A stretch of 64,000 bases of DNA from Streptomyces sp. LHD-70. Its GTDB lineage: Bacteria; Actinomycetota; Actinomycetes; Streptomycetales; Streptomycetaceae. Both the position numbers and the translations under genes were made by a program. This document shows positions 1 to 8,022 of this stretch, in pieces. Where the stretch lies: the NCBI RefSeq assembly GCF_031157275.1, contig NZ_JAVIFW010000011.1, positions 124,001 through 188,000 of the forward strand. The letters run 5' to 3'. A model generated the notes under the pieces. The model ran no database searches and was not told the DNA's origin. It saw only the letters and a list, made by a program, of their open reading frames with translations. The stretch's first letter is position 1; each line of letters starts with the position of its first letter.

Positions 1-573
1 GAGCACGTGGTGCTCGTCTCGTCCATCACCGCCCTGACCCATCCGCACCTGGGTCCGGCCCGTGAGAACCTGCGGGTCGAGCGGCTGGTCAAGGGCAGCG
101 GCCTGGCCTGGACGATCCTGCGGCCGACCCAGTTCGCCTCGAACTCCCTGATGTGGGCGGAGGCGGTCCGCGCCGGTGAGACGGTCCGCGCGCCGTACGC
201 GGACACCGGGCTGCCGACGATCCACCCCGCGGACATCGCGTCCGTGGCGCGCGTGGCGCTGACCGAGCCCGGCCACCGGGGCCGGACGTACGCCCTGACC
301 GGGCCGGAGCCGGTGACCGCCCGCCGGCAGGTCGAGGCCGTCGCGGCGGCCGTCGGACGGGAGGTGCCGTTCGCCGAGATCAGCCGGCAGGAGGCGTACG
401 CGCAGATGGTGGCGGTCTTCGGGGACGAGGCGGCGGACGCGGTGCTCGACGTCACGGGCGGCGACGTGAACGGCGAACTCCTCGCGGTGCGCGACACGGT
501 GGCCCGGATCACCGGGGCCCCCGCCAGGCCGTTCCGGCAGTGGGCGGCGGAGAACGCGGGGCTGTTCCGATGA
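1..573 (+). CDS. NmrA-like NAD(P)-binding reductase, 3' part
   Basis: The open frame runs in from the left edge, so the true start lies outside the window; the GTG at 7 is only an internal codon. The visible part is about 190 residues. It carries the substrate-side half of an atypical short-chain dehydrogenase: the ILRPTQF stretch after the central strand and the C-terminal FRQWAAENAGLF tail typical of NmrA/NAD(P)H-binding proteins. The N-terminal GxxGxxG dinucleotide motif would lie upstream. Such proteins act as cytoplasmic oxidoreductases or redox-sensing regulators; the substrate cannot be told. Confidence 0.75.
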   Translation, partial: EHVVLVSSITALTHPHLGPARENLRVERLVKGSGLAWTILRPTQFASNSLMWAEAVRAGETVRAPYADTGLPTIHPADIASVARVALTEPGHRGRTYALTGPEPVTARRQVEAVAAAVGREVPFAEISRQEAYAQMVAVFGDEAADAVLDVTGGDVNGELLAVRDTVARITGAPARPFRQWAAENAGLFR

Positions 574-610
574 ACCCGAAGCTCTGCCGCTGAACCCGAA
601 GCACTTCCGC
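571..610. repeat. two 20-bp tandem units beginning at a stop codon
   Basis: Two units of the form TGAACCCGAAGC....CCGC follow one another, and a third begins at 611. The first unit contains the stop codon of the upstream gene. From here to about 1102 I see no convincing gene, only GC-rich sequence without codon bias that fits any family. Confidence 0.5.
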
Positions 611-1102
611 TGAAGCCCGGGGTTCAACGCATTCAACGGATCACCGCCCCGACCGACGCTCCGTCCGCGATCTTCCGGGGCACCATCCGAGTGACCCATT
701 CGAAGCGGTCCGCCGAGATCCCCCCGGCCACCGCGACGACCCCGGCGCCTGACCGTCTCCCCTCCCCGGGCGGCGCCGGGGTCTCCCCCTCGTACGCCAA
801 CTCCGCCCTCCCGCACGCCAGTTGACCCGCGAGGAGACCGGCCCTGAATGCTCCCACCCGGCGCGCACTCCTGCGCCTGGCGCTCGCCGCCGCCACCGCC
901 CGAGCCGTGATGACCGTATGCGGACCCGCCGCGCGGCCCCGCACCCAACCCTCCTGCCTCGCCGACGCGTTGACCACTCCCCGCACACGGCCCTACGCGG
1001 AATAGCCCCCGCTCCCGTGCGCGGATGTCACGCTTTTCCCGCCCCACGTGTCCTCATGCCGACCGCCGACCGCCGAGTGCCGCACCCCGAAGACCGCACC
1101 CG

Positions 1103-1890
1103 CAGGAGAGCTATCTGCGCTGGAGCGCCGTCGACCAGGACGCTGTCGACCACCCGCGCCCCTACCTCGTACGCACCCTCACCCGGCAGGCCCTCAATCA
1201 CCTGCGTGCGGTGAAGGCGCGGCGCGAGGAGTACGTGGGGGCGTGGCTGCCGGAGCCGATCCGTACGGCGCCGGAGGTGAGCGAGGACGTGATCCTCGCC
1301 GAGTCCGTGTCGATGGCGATGGCGATGGCGATGGCGATGGCGATGATGCTGGTCCTGGAGACGCTCGGGCCGACCGAGCGCGTGGTGTTCGTGCTGCACG
1401 ACGTGTTCGGCTACACGCACGGCGAGATCGGCGAGTCGATCGGCAAGGCCGAGCCCACCGTGCGGCAGATCGCGCACCGCGCGCGCCGCCACGTACAGGC
1501 GCGGCGGCGGCGCTTCGAGCCCGACACGGCGACCGGCGGGCAGGTCGTCGAGCGGTTCCTGCGGGCCGGCGGCGACCGGTGAAGTGCAGGCGCTGATGGA
1601 CCTGTTGGCGCCCGACGTGGTGGCGATCGCCGACGGCGGGGGCAGGGTGGTCGCGGCCCGCCGCCCCGTCCTCGGCCGTGCGGAGGTCGCCCGTTTCGTC
1701 CTCGGCGTGCACCGTACGAGCGTGGCGCCGGGAGCGGTCGATATCCGGCCCGCGCTCTACAACGGCATGCCCGCGGCGTGCTTCGGCACCGTGGACGGGG
1801 TCGACTGGCTGGTCGCGTTCCAGATCCACGCCGGCCGGGTCACCGGCCTGTACGCCATGCGCAACCCGGACAAGCTGCGGCGCGCGCACC
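1103..1890 (+). pseudogene. SigJ-type ECF sigma factor remnant
   Basis: The reading starts abruptly at QESYLRWSAVD, inside sigma region 2, so roughly the first 35 residues are missing. Regions 2 to 4 follow (YLVRTLTRQALNHL, then LGPTERVVFVLHDVFGYTHGEI). The frame breaks at 1580-1582 and resumes one base over as GEVQALMDLLAPDVVAIADGGGR, the SnoaL-like C-terminal domain of the SigJ/ECF41 group, ending at the typical MRNPDKL. Five ATGGCG units (1313-1342) inflate the segment before region 4. N-terminal loss, frameshift and repeat expansion together argue for a dead gene. Confidence 0.8.
1313..1345 (+). repeat. ATGGCG hexanucleotide microsatellite
   Basis: Five perfect ATGGCG units plus a trailing ATG encode a Met-Ala run inside the sigma-factor remnant. 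Intact SigJ proteins usually have a single Met-Ala here (SVSMAM), so about four extra units look like slippage expansion in an unselected sequence. Confidence 0.8.
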
Positions 1891-1899
1891 CGCTCGCCC

Positions 1900-2328
1900 C
1901 TGGTCCTCCGCTGCCGCCTGACCCGGCACGGCGAGTCCGCCCCGTACGGTGTGGGCGCGGTGCGTGACCATCTGTGGCTGATCGGCCGGTTCCGGGAGCG
2001 CATCACGCGGTACGAGGCGCCGTACGTCACGGAGTACGTGGTGGAGCGGAGCCTGCCGCCGTCCCGGCACGAGTTGGGGCGGATGACGTGCACGGAGGCC
2101 GAGGGCGGCACACTCGTGCGCTGGAGGACACGTGCCGAGATTCCCGTGCCGCTGGTCGGCGGACTGCTCACACGGCGCCTCGCCCGGCCGGTGATCACCC
2201 GGACGTTCGGCGCGATCCTCGCCGCGGCGGACGCGGCGCTCCGCACCGACCCCCACGGCCTCTCCGCGGCCCCTGCCGTCTCCGACCGGAACCCGTGCCC
2301 GACTCCGGCCTCCGACCGGAACCCGTAA
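1900..2328 (+). pseudogene. SRPBCC-family protein, C-terminal fragment
   Basis: Directly after the sigma remnant another frame gives LTRHGESAPYGVGAVRDHLW, then RFRERITRYEAP, ELGRMTCTEAEGGTLVRW and ARPVITRTFGAILAAADAAL. This is the C-terminal two thirds of a START/SRPBCC (polyketide cyclase-like) protein. No start codon with a ribosome site lies in this frame, and the N-terminal strand is absent. It appears joined to the sigma remnant by a deletion near 1890-1900. The last 20 residues contain a duplicated SDRNPCPT/ASDRNP tail. Confidence 0.7.
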
Positions 2329-2355
2329 TCCGACTCCGGCTGCGCGAGCCCGGCC

Positions 2356-2409
2356 GACCGCGACGACCGCGACGACCGCGACGACCGCGACGACCGCGAC
2401 GACCGCGAC
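2356..2409. repeat. six tandem 9-bp units (GACCGCGAC)
   Basis: Six perfect GACCGCGAC copies lie back to back in the convergent intergenic stretch between the SRPBCC remnant and the TMEM165 gene. They create spurious Ala-Val or Arg-rich frames on both strands and are not coding. Confidence 0.9.
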
Positions 2410-2422
2410 GACCGATCGTCGC

Positions 2423-2453
2423 GGGCCCCCGGACCGCGGAGGTCCAGGGGCCC
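2423..2453 (-). terminator. hairpin terminator after the TMEM165 gene
   Basis: GGGCCCC and GGACC on the left pair with GGTCC and GGGGCCC on the right, around a short GCGGA loop, giving a 12-bp stem with one mismatch. It sits about 30 bp beyond the stop of the minus-strand TMEM165 gene. Confidence 0.65.
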
Positions 2454-2481
2454 GTACGTACAACGTGGGCGGCGTGGGCGC

Positions 2482-3063
2482 TCAGCCGGTGAACGCCTCC
2501 ACCAGGGTCCAGATGGCGAGGCCCGCCATGCAGACCGCGCCGATGCGCTGCACGGTCTTCAGCGGGACGCGCTGGGCGATGAACTTGCCGACGAGCAGGG
2601 CCAGGGCCGAGACGGACATCAGCGCGGCGGCGGAGCCGATGGCCGTGGGGAGCCAGCCGTTGGTGGCGGCGAGGTTGGCGGTGGTGATCTGGGTCAGGTC
2701 GCCCCACTCGCTGATGAAGACCGCCATGAAGGCCGTGGTGTAGACGGGCCAGAAGCCGGTGACGGTGCGGGCCGCGCCGTCCTCGTCCTCGTCGTCGCCG
2801 GTGCGCAGCAGTACGAACGCGCCGAAGGCGAACAGGGCCGCCGAGACGAGTTTGACCACCATGGTCGGCAGCAGGCCGAGGAGGCTTCCGGCGCCCACGG
2901 CGATGGCGACGTGCACGACGAACGCGGTGGACGTGCCGAACCACACGTACAGGGGCCGCATGCGGGTGCCCATGGCGAGTGACGCGAACATGGTCTTGTC
3001 GGGGAGTTCGGCGAGGAAGATCAGCCCGAAGGCGGTGAGGATCGCCAGGGGGTCGAGAGTCAT
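2482..3063 (-). CDS. TMEM165/GDT1-family manganese exporter
   Basis: This 193-residue membrane protein has the family's two hallmark repeats: LAELPDKTMFASL near residue 20 and ISEWGDLTQITTANL near residue 120. Each provides the acidic E-x-x-D-(K/L)-T motif on opposing helices of a two-fold symmetric cation transporter. About six membrane segments flank a short acidic loop (GDDEDEDG). I chose the ATG at 3063 because homologues start MTLDPLA and the upstream 30 codons overlap the riboswitch leader. Members move Mn2+ or Ca2+ out of the cytoplasm. The manganese riboswitch upstream supports Mn2+ efflux. Confidence 0.88.
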   Translation of the reverse strand: MTLDPLAILTAFGLIFLAELPDKTMFASLAMGTRMRPLYVWFGTSTAFVVHVAIAVGAGSLLGLLPTMVVKLVSAALFAFGAFVLLRTGDDEDEDGAARTVTGFWPVYTTAFMAVFISEWGDLTQITTANLAATNGWLPTAIGSAAALMSVSALALLVGKFIAQRVPLKTVQRIGAVCMAGLAIWTLVEAFTG

Positions 3064-3183
3064 CTCTGGCACGGGTGCTTTCTGCTGGGGCCGGGCCGAA
3101 GGACTCGTACGACACCCGGGCGGGCGACGGGGAGAACCCTTTCGGCCCGGCACGACGGATCCGCCCGCACGGTGGTGCGGGCA

Positions 3184-3302
3184 GGGTCATGCCTGGCCGA
3201 AGGTCTCGTCCGCCCCCGCACTCGGTGCGGGCGGCCCGGTGGCCGGGGCGTCCTCGGACGTCCAGTGTGTCGACCAGCGGTTCTCGGGACTACTCCCCTT
3301 CG
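3184..3302 (-). promoter_or_regulatory. yybP-ykoY manganese riboswitch
   Basis: Read on the minus strand, the leader carries AAGGGGAGTAGT at about 3302-3288. GTCGACACACTGG and a GGACGAGACC..GGCCAGG segment follow, ending in GCATGACCCTGC at about 3184. These are the conserved pieces of the yybP-ykoY fold, an Mn2+-sensing RNA. A second stem (CCGCACCACCGTGCGG, about 3165-3180) lies between it and the gene and may be the expression platform. The riboswitch is known to precede TMEM165/UPF0016 genes. The edges are approximate. Confidence 0.8.
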
Positions 3303-3363
3303 CGAACACCCATGCTACACAGCCGCTGCGGGAGTCCTCCTGGGGCCCCGGCGTCCGTGCAGG

Positions 3364-3834
3364 TCAGGGGTGCATTCGGGCGCCCTTGAGGACTTTGTCG
3401 ACCGCGTTCTTCGGCCCGTACACGGCGATCCCCACCAGGTCGAGGTCCTCCTTCGGCACGGCCCGGACGGCGGCGCGGTTGTCCCGGTCGTTGCCGGTGG
3501 CGAAGAGGTCGGACGTGAAGACGGACCGGGGCAGCGAGCGGGACAGGGCGCGGCCGTGCGCGGCGGTCAGCGTCTCCTTCCCGCCCTCGAAGACCAGGAC
3601 GGGCTGGCGGAACATCGGCAGGTACGGGGTGCCGTCGGCGTCGGCGTAGGGCTCGCCGATCACCTCGGGCGCCTCGGTGCCGAGCCCGCTGACGAGGAAG
3701 GCGGTCACGTTGAGCCGCTGCCAGGACTCCAGGTCGTCGCGAAGCAGCACGGCGATCTTGGAGTCGAAGCGGACGGGGGCGGTGTCGGCGGAAGCGGGCT
3801 CGGGGGCGATTGCGGGAGTGTGCTCGGTCGTCAT
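3364..3834 (-). CDS. DUF2000-family protein
   Basis: A 156-residue soluble protein with RFDSKIAVLLRDDLESWQRLNVTAFLVSG near the N-terminus and YLPMFRQPVLVFEG in the middle, a pattern I recognise from DUF2000. That family has a peptidyl-tRNA-hydrolase-2-like fold and no proven function. The ATG at 3834 is preferred over a further upstream one because the intervening 17 residues are not conserved. It is divergent from the AraC regulator with a 49-bp gap, an arrangement suggesting that the regulator controls it. Confidence 0.75.
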   Translation of the reverse strand: MTTEHTPAIAPEPASADTAPVRFDSKIAVLLRDDLESWQRLNVTAFLVSGLGTEAPEVIGEPYADADGTPYLPMFRQPVLVFEGGKETLTAAHGRALSRSLPRSVFTSDLFATGNDRDNRAAVRAVPKEDLDLVGIAVYGPKNAVDKVLKGARMHP

Positions 3835-3883
3835 GGTCCAATCCTGCCGACCTGGCCCTTCGGGCATCTTGTACGTTCTTTGC

Positions 3884-4744
3884 ATGGAGGCCGGTTCGAG
3901 CGGGGACGCGGCGGCGCCGGGGCAGCGGGTGGCGGCGTGGCGCCCGCGGGTGCCCGGGGTCGTGGAGGTCTTCCACGCGCGGTTCCTGGAGCACGCGTAC
4001 CCGATGCATGTGCACGACGTGTGGACCCTGCTGATCGTCGACGACGGCGCGGTCCGCTACGACCTGGACCGGCGCGAGCACGGCACCCCGCACGACCGCG
4101 TGACGCTGCTGCCCCCGCACGTTCCGCACAACGGCTCGCCCGCGACCGTGCACGGCTTCCGCAAACGCGTCCTCTACCTGGATCTGCCCGCCCTGGACGA
4201 CAGCCTGATCGGTGCCGCGGTCGACGGGCCCGATCTGGCCGATCCGCTGCTGCGGCGGCGGGTGGGGCAGGTGCACACGGCGCTCGCGTACCGGGGTGAC
4301 GAGCTGGAGGCGGAGAGCCGGCTCGCCCTGATCGGGGAGCGGCTACGCGCGCACCTGCGTCCCCGGCTCGCCGACCGGCCGCCGCAGGGCGACCCCGGAG
4401 TCGCCGCTGAGCTGCGCGAACTCCTCGACGCGCGGGTGCCCAAGGGGCTGAGCCTGGACGAGGCCGCGGGTCTGCTGCATGCCCATCCGGCGCATCTGGT
4501 GCGGGCGTTCACCGCGGCGTACGGCATCGCCCCGCACCAGTACCTGACGTCCCGCAGACTCGACCGGGCCAGGCGGCTGCTGCTCGACGGCCTGCGCCCG
4601 GCGGAGGTGGCGGCCGAGGCGGGGTTCTACGACCAGTCGCATCTGAACCGGCACTTCAAGCGCCTCACGGGCACGACCCCGGGCAGCTACGTCAGGAGCG
4701 CCCCCGCGACCGCTCTCCGTCCCGGAGCCACTCCTCCCGCCTGA
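3884..4744 (+). CDS. AraC-family transcriptional regulator
   Basis: The protein has 286 residues. The N-terminal half is a cupin sensor (HARFLEHAYPMHVHDVWTLLIVDDG, LLPPHVPHNG). The C-terminal half holds the two helix-turn-helix units (SLDEAAGLLHAHPAHLVRAF and PAEVAAEAGFYDQSHLNRHF), with the family signature through GTTPGSY. The cupin histidines hint at a small-molecule or metal sensor. Its last 53 bp overlap the convergent GNAT gene, so the two 3' ends are read on both strands. Confidence 0.88.
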   Translation: MEAGSSGDAAAPGQRVAAWRPRVPGVVEVFHARFLEHAYPMHVHDVWTLLIVDDGAVRYDLDRREHGTPHDRVTLLPPHVPHNGSPATVHGFRKRVLYLDLPALDDSLIGAAVDGPDLADPLLRRRVGQVHTALAYRGDELEAESRLALIGERLRAHLRPRLADRPPQGDPGVAAELRELLDARVPKGLSLDEAAGLLHAHPAHLVRAFTAAYGIAPHQYLTSRRLDRARRLLLDGLRPAEVAAEAGFYDQSHLNRHFKRLTGTTPGSYVRSAPATALRPGATPPA

Positions 4745-5261
4745 GCCGGTGGACGACGCTGCGCCGCCAGGGGCCTTCGGGGACGGTCGGGTCGTCGAAG
4801 TCCTCCGCCGGGTCGTGCGTCATGCCGAGGCGACGCATCACGGCCTGCGAGCGGACGTTGCCGACGGTGGTCACGGCGAGGATCTCCGGCAGGTCGAGCC
4901 CGTCGAAGCCGAACTCCACGACGGCGCGGGCCGCTTCGGTCGCGTACCCGTGCCCCCAGGCCGGCCGGGCGAGCCGCCAGCCGGCCTCGATGCCGCCGAA
5001 CGGCATCCCGTCCTCGACCGGGTCGAGCCCCGCGAACCCCACGAACGTGCCCGTCTCCACCACTTCGACCGCCCACCAGCCCCAGCCGCGCTCGTCGAGG
5101 TCGGCCTGGAAGTGTGCCGCCGAGGCGGCGCTGCGCTCGGGCGTCTGGACGTCCGGGAAGTGCTCGCGTACCACCGGGTCGGCGTTCAGAGCGGCCCACG
5201 GCGCGAGGTCGGACTCCCGCCAACTGCGCAGCAGGAGACGGTCGGTGCGGATGTCTGGCAT
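4692..5261 (-). CDS. RimJ/RimL-type GNAT N-acetyltransferase
   Basis: A 189-residue GNAT with TDRLLLRSWRESDLAPWAALN at the N-terminus, the GWRLARPAWGHGYATEAARAVVEFGF acetyl-CoA loop region, and VGNVRSQAVMRRLGM near the C-terminus. These are the features of the ribosomal-protein or small-molecule acetyltransferase subgroup (Acetyltransf_3). The start at 5261 matches homologues that begin MPDIRTDRLLLR. The acceptor substrate is unknown. The 3' end overlaps the AraC gene by 53 bp. Confidence 0.88.
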   Translation of the reverse strand: MPDIRTDRLLLRSWRESDLAPWAALNADPVVREHFPDVQTPERSAASAAHFQADLDERGWGWWAVEVVETGTFVGFAGLDPVEDGMPFGGIEAGWRLARPAWGHGYATEAARAVVEFGFDGLDLPEILAVTTVGNVRSQAVMRRLGMTHDPAEDFDDPTVPEGPWRRSVVHRLRREEWLRDGERSRGRS

Positions 5262-5394
5262 GGGGTGGACGGTAGCCGGGGGCGGTCGGGGAAGCGAGCG
5301 GATTCGGGGGTGTACGGGGCCGTGGGCGGGGGCATCCGGGGGCGGCCTCCGTACGCTGGAAGGGCGGCGAAGCGCATCACGGCGTATCCCGATC

Positions 5395-5646
5395 ATGAGC
5401 AAGCACATCGAGGACTACGCCCTTATCGGCGACCTGGAAACGGCCGCGATGCTCGGCAGGGAGGGATCCGTCGACTGGCTGTGTCTGCCGCGCTTCGACT
5501 CCCCCGCCTGTTGCGCGGCGCTGCTCGGCGCCCGCGAGCACGGCTTCTGGCGCATCGCGCCGGTCGGGCGCCAGCCGAGCCTCTGCCCGGCCTGGGTGAT
5601 GACGGGGCGGCGCCGGACCGGGTCGTCGACGGGCAGCGGCCGGTAG
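5395..5646 (+). pseudogene. GH15 glycosidase N-terminal remnant
   Basis: MSKHIEDYALIGDLETAAMLG followed by GSVDWLCLPRFDSPACCAALLG and HGFWRIAPVG is the start of a GH15 glucoamylase/trehalase (about 600 residues when whole). Homology stops after about 58 residues near 5570. The frame then runs into unrelated sequence and ends at 5646. The catalytic (alpha/alpha)6 barrel is entirely missing. Confidence 0.8.
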
Positions 5647-5800
5647 ACGATGCCGGAGGGGGAACCGGTGAGCGTGAGGGCCGCCATGCCGAACCCCAGA
5701 GCGGACCAGCCCAGGCGCCGCGCCGCCGACTATGGCCGCTCCGCGAGGGCCGCCATGCCGAACCCCAGAGCGGACCAGCCCAGGCGCCGCGCCGCCGACC
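5600..5800 (-). pseudogene. unassigned gene fragment carrying an internal duplication
   Basis: On the minus strand a frame reads WSALGFGMAALTLTGSPSG and then IVYRPLPVDDPVRRRPV, with codon bias of a real gene but no start or stop of its own. It could derive from a membrane transporter or a LysR effector domain; I cannot decide. A 55-bp segment within it is present twice. Confidence 0.4.
5676..5799. repeat. 55-bp direct repeat, two perfect copies
   Basis: Positions 5676-5730 and 5745-5799 are identical over 55 bases and are offset by 69 bp. The unit begins GAGGGCCGCCATGCCG and ends CGCCGCCGAC. It lies inside a gene-fragment graveyard and duplicates part of the minus-strand fragment. Confidence 0.9.
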
Positions 5801-5829
5801 GTGGTCGCTACGGCCGGCTCAGCCGGGAC

Positions 5830-5961
5830 CGGGTCTCGCCTCGGCGCTGGAGGTGGTCGACCGCGACGGCCTCTCCGGCCTGAGCCTGCGCAAGCCCGGC
5901 GCGGGGCGGCCCCGGGGAACTGGCCGAAGGGCTCGACGCCTTGCTCTCCCGGTTCCGCTGA
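5830..5961 (+). pseudogene. TetR regulator, internally deleted remnant
   Basis: ALEVVDRDGLSGLSLRK matches the first DNA-binding helix region of a TetR protein. A few codons later, in another frame, ELAEGLDALLSRFR and a stop match a TetR C-terminal tail. The whole ligand-binding domain (about 150 residues) is gone. Ancestrally it could have formed a divergon with the neighbouring minus-strand fragment. Confidence 0.6.
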
Positions 5962-6013
5962 GCCCCGCCCCGCTCCCCCGGCGGACGCGCCCGAACCGTG
6001 GCATCGTGGCGCC

Positions 6014-6589
6014 ATGACCACCCTGACCGTCCGCCCTGCCTCCGTCTTCGCGGACGTAGGCGCCCTGGTCGGGCCCAAGTCGCCGCAGTCCACCGTGTGT
6101 TGGTGCCTCAGCTACCGCATCCCGTCGAAGCTCAACAACGAGCTGCGCGGCCCCGCTCGCGGTGAGTACGTGGCCGAGCTGTGCCGCGCCGAGACCGCGC
6201 CCGGGGTGCTCGCGTACGACGGGGACGAGCCGGTCGGCTGGGCGGCGGTGGCACCGCGCGCGGACACGGCGTTCGCGCACAGCCGCAAGATCCCGCACGT
6301 CGACGATCTGCCGGTGTGGTCGCTGTGGTGCATCCGCGTCCGCCCCGGCCACCGCAAGCAGGGCATCTCGCACGCCCTGATCGCCGGCGCCGTCGACTTC
6401 GCCCGCGCCCACGGCGCCCCGGCGATCGAGGCGTACCCCCTGGACAACGGCGACGCGAAGGTCGACCTGACGATGGCCTACCCGGGCCTCCGCAAGAACT
6501 TCGAACGCGCGGGCTTCACCCATGCCGCGGACACGACGTCCGTACTCGCGGGACACCCTCGGGTGATCATGCGGCTCGATCTCCGGTGA
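6014..6589 (+). CDS. GNAT-family N-acetyltransferase
   Basis: This 191-residue protein has a complete GNAT core: VLAYDGDEPVGWAAVAPR (strands 2-4), then WSLWCIRVRPGHRKQGISHALI with the Q/R-x-x-G-x-A/G acetyl-CoA motif. A C-terminal NFERAGFTHAADTTSVLAGHPRV segment closes the fold. The N-terminal STVCWCLSYRIP segment with paired cysteines is a trait of a Streptomyces-rich GNAT subgroup of unknown substrate. It stands alone between the graveyard and the MFS gene. Confidence 0.85.
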   Translation: MTTLTVRPASVFADVGALVGPKSPQSTVCWCLSYRIPSKLNNELRGPARGEYVAELCRAETAPGVLAYDGDEPVGWAAVAPRADTAFAHSRKIPHVDDLPVWSLWCIRVRPGHRKQGISHALIAGAVDFARAHGAPAIEAYPLDNGDAKVDLTMAYPGLRKNFERAGFTHAADTTSVLAGHPRVIMRLDLR

Positions 6590-6618
6590 GGCCGGGGGCC
6601 TGGCATGTCCCCCGCTCC

Positions 6619-7917
6619 TCAAGCGCCGGAGAGGTGATGACTGTGCCCGGAGCCGGTCGACTCGGACAAGTGCGGGTGGTGGGGCGGTAGTTCGGGGTGG
6701 CGGTGGGTGAGTCGGGTGGCGTCCCGGGTCGGCCAGAGCAAGGTGGCCGTGAGCGCGCCCGCGAGGGCCAGCGCGCCGAGCGTCCACGCGGCGGCCGCCG
6801 GGCCCGCGGCCGCCGCGAGCCCGCCCGCCAAGGGATACGTGAGCAGCCAGCACGCGTGGCTCAGCGAGAACTGCGCCGCGAACGCCGCCGGCAGGTCGGC
6901 GGGTGCGGCCGAGCGGCGCAGCAGCCGCCCCGTCGGGGTCAGCAGCGCCGAACTGGCCGCACCGAACGCGCACCAGGCGCCGAGCAGCGCGGGCCAGGAC
7001 GGCCCCGCGAGCGTGGCGAGCCCGTACGCGGTGAAGACGGCCGGCAGGGCGAACGCGGCGGGCAGCATCACCGTACGGTCGCCGACCCGGTCCAGGAGGC
7101 GCGGCAGCAGCAGGGCGGCAAGCATCGACCCGGCCCCGTACGCGGCGAGCGCCATCGACACCGCGCCGGCGGAGCGGCCCAGGTCGTGGCGGACCAGGAC
7201 CACCGTGTTGACGATGACCATGGCACCGGCGGCCGCCACCGCCAGGTCGAGGGCGAGCAGCGCCCGCAGTCGGGGCGTGGCCCAGAACAGCCGGATGCCG
7301 AACGCGGCCCGTCCGGCGGCCCCGCGCGCACCGCTGCCCCGCGCGGAAGGCTTGGGCAGGACGCAGGAGACGACCAGGGCGCCGGAGGCGAGAAAGCCCG
7401 AAGTGGTGCCCGCGAACAGCCAGTTGTACGAGACGAGCGACAGCAGGCCCGCCGCCAGGGCTGGGCTGAACAGGCTCTCCAGGTCGTACGCGAGCCGGGA
7501 CATCGACAGCGCGCGCGTGTAGTCCCGCTCGTCCGGCAGGACGGTGGGCAGCACGGCCTGGAAGGTCGGCGTGAACGCGGCGGAGGCGGCCTGGAGCAGC
7601 AGGATCAGGACGTAGACCTGCCAGACCTGCGTGACGAACGGCAGCGCGAGGGCGACCGCGGCGCGGGTCAGGTCGGCGGCGACGAGCAGGGTGCGCCGGG
7701 GCAGGCGGTGTGCGACCGCGTCGACCAGCGGCGCGACCGTCACGTACGCCACCATCTTGATCGCGAGGGCGGTGCCGAGGACCGCCGAGGCATCCTGCCC
7801 CGCGATGTCGTACGCGAGCAGCCCGAGCGCCACCGTGGCGAGTCCCGTGCCCACGAGCGCCACGACCTGCGCGGCGAAGAGGCGGCGGTAGGTGCGGTGG
7901 CGCAGCAGTTCCAGCAC
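6619..7917 (-). CDS. MFS transporter
   Basis: The 432-residue protein has about 12 hydrophobic segments. It opens with LLRHRTYRRLFAAQVVALVGTGLATVALGLLA and includes the motif-A-like VDAVAHRLPRRTLL loop, typical of the MFS_1/enterobactin-exporter-like branch. The GTG start at 7917 sits 8 bp after a GGAGGA site. The tail is histidine-rich (HRHPELPPHHPHL, HSHHLSGA), which could bind metal. It is divergent from an ArsR regulator across a palindrome, so metal- or drug-responsive efflux is plausible. Confidence 0.85.
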   Translation of the reverse strand: MLELLRHRTYRRLFAAQVVALVGTGLATVALGLLAYDIAGQDASAVLGTALAIKMVAYVTVAPLVDAVAHRLPRRTLLVAADLTRAAVALALPFVTQVWQVYVLILLLQAASAAFTPTFQAVLPTVLPDERDYTRALSMSRLAYDLESLFSPALAAGLLSLVSYNWLFAGTTSGFLASGALVVSCVLPKPSARGSGARGAAGRAAFGIRLFWATPRLRALLALDLAVAAAGAMVIVNTVVLVRHDLGRSAGAVSMALAAYGAGSMLAALLLPRLLDRVGDRTVMLPAAFALPAVFTAYGLATLAGPSWPALLGAWCAFGAASSALLTPTGRLLRRSAAPADLPAAFAAQFSLSHACWLLTYPLAGGLAAAAGPAAAAWTLGALALAGALTATLLWPTRDATRLTHRHPELPPHHPHLSESTGSGHSHHLSGA

Positions 7918-7968
7918 GGGAGTCCTCCAGTCCTGCGGGCGACGCGACACCCTCCACCCTAGCCATAT

Positions 7969-7984
7969 GTGCGCAACTGCGCAC
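7969..7984. promoter_or_regulatory. ArsR-type operator between the MFS and ArsR genes
   Basis: GTGCGCA-AC-TGCGCAC is a perfect inverted repeat, and the surrounding ATAT and GTAT bases extend the symmetry. It lies 52 bp above the MFS start and 39 bp above the ArsR start, so one dimer could repress both genes. Confidence 0.6.
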
Positions 7985-8022
7985 GTATGCATATGACAGC
8001 GGGAGAGGTCTACGATGAACCC

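Noticed and set aside
1025..1582. the sigma frame as an intact gene
   Set aside because: Region 2 begins mid-domain and the SnoaL-like domain is out of frame, so it is broken.
2356..2409. CRISPR-like array
   Set aside because: The 9-bp units have no spacers; this is a simple tandem repeat. No other direct-repeat/spacer pattern was seen in the window.
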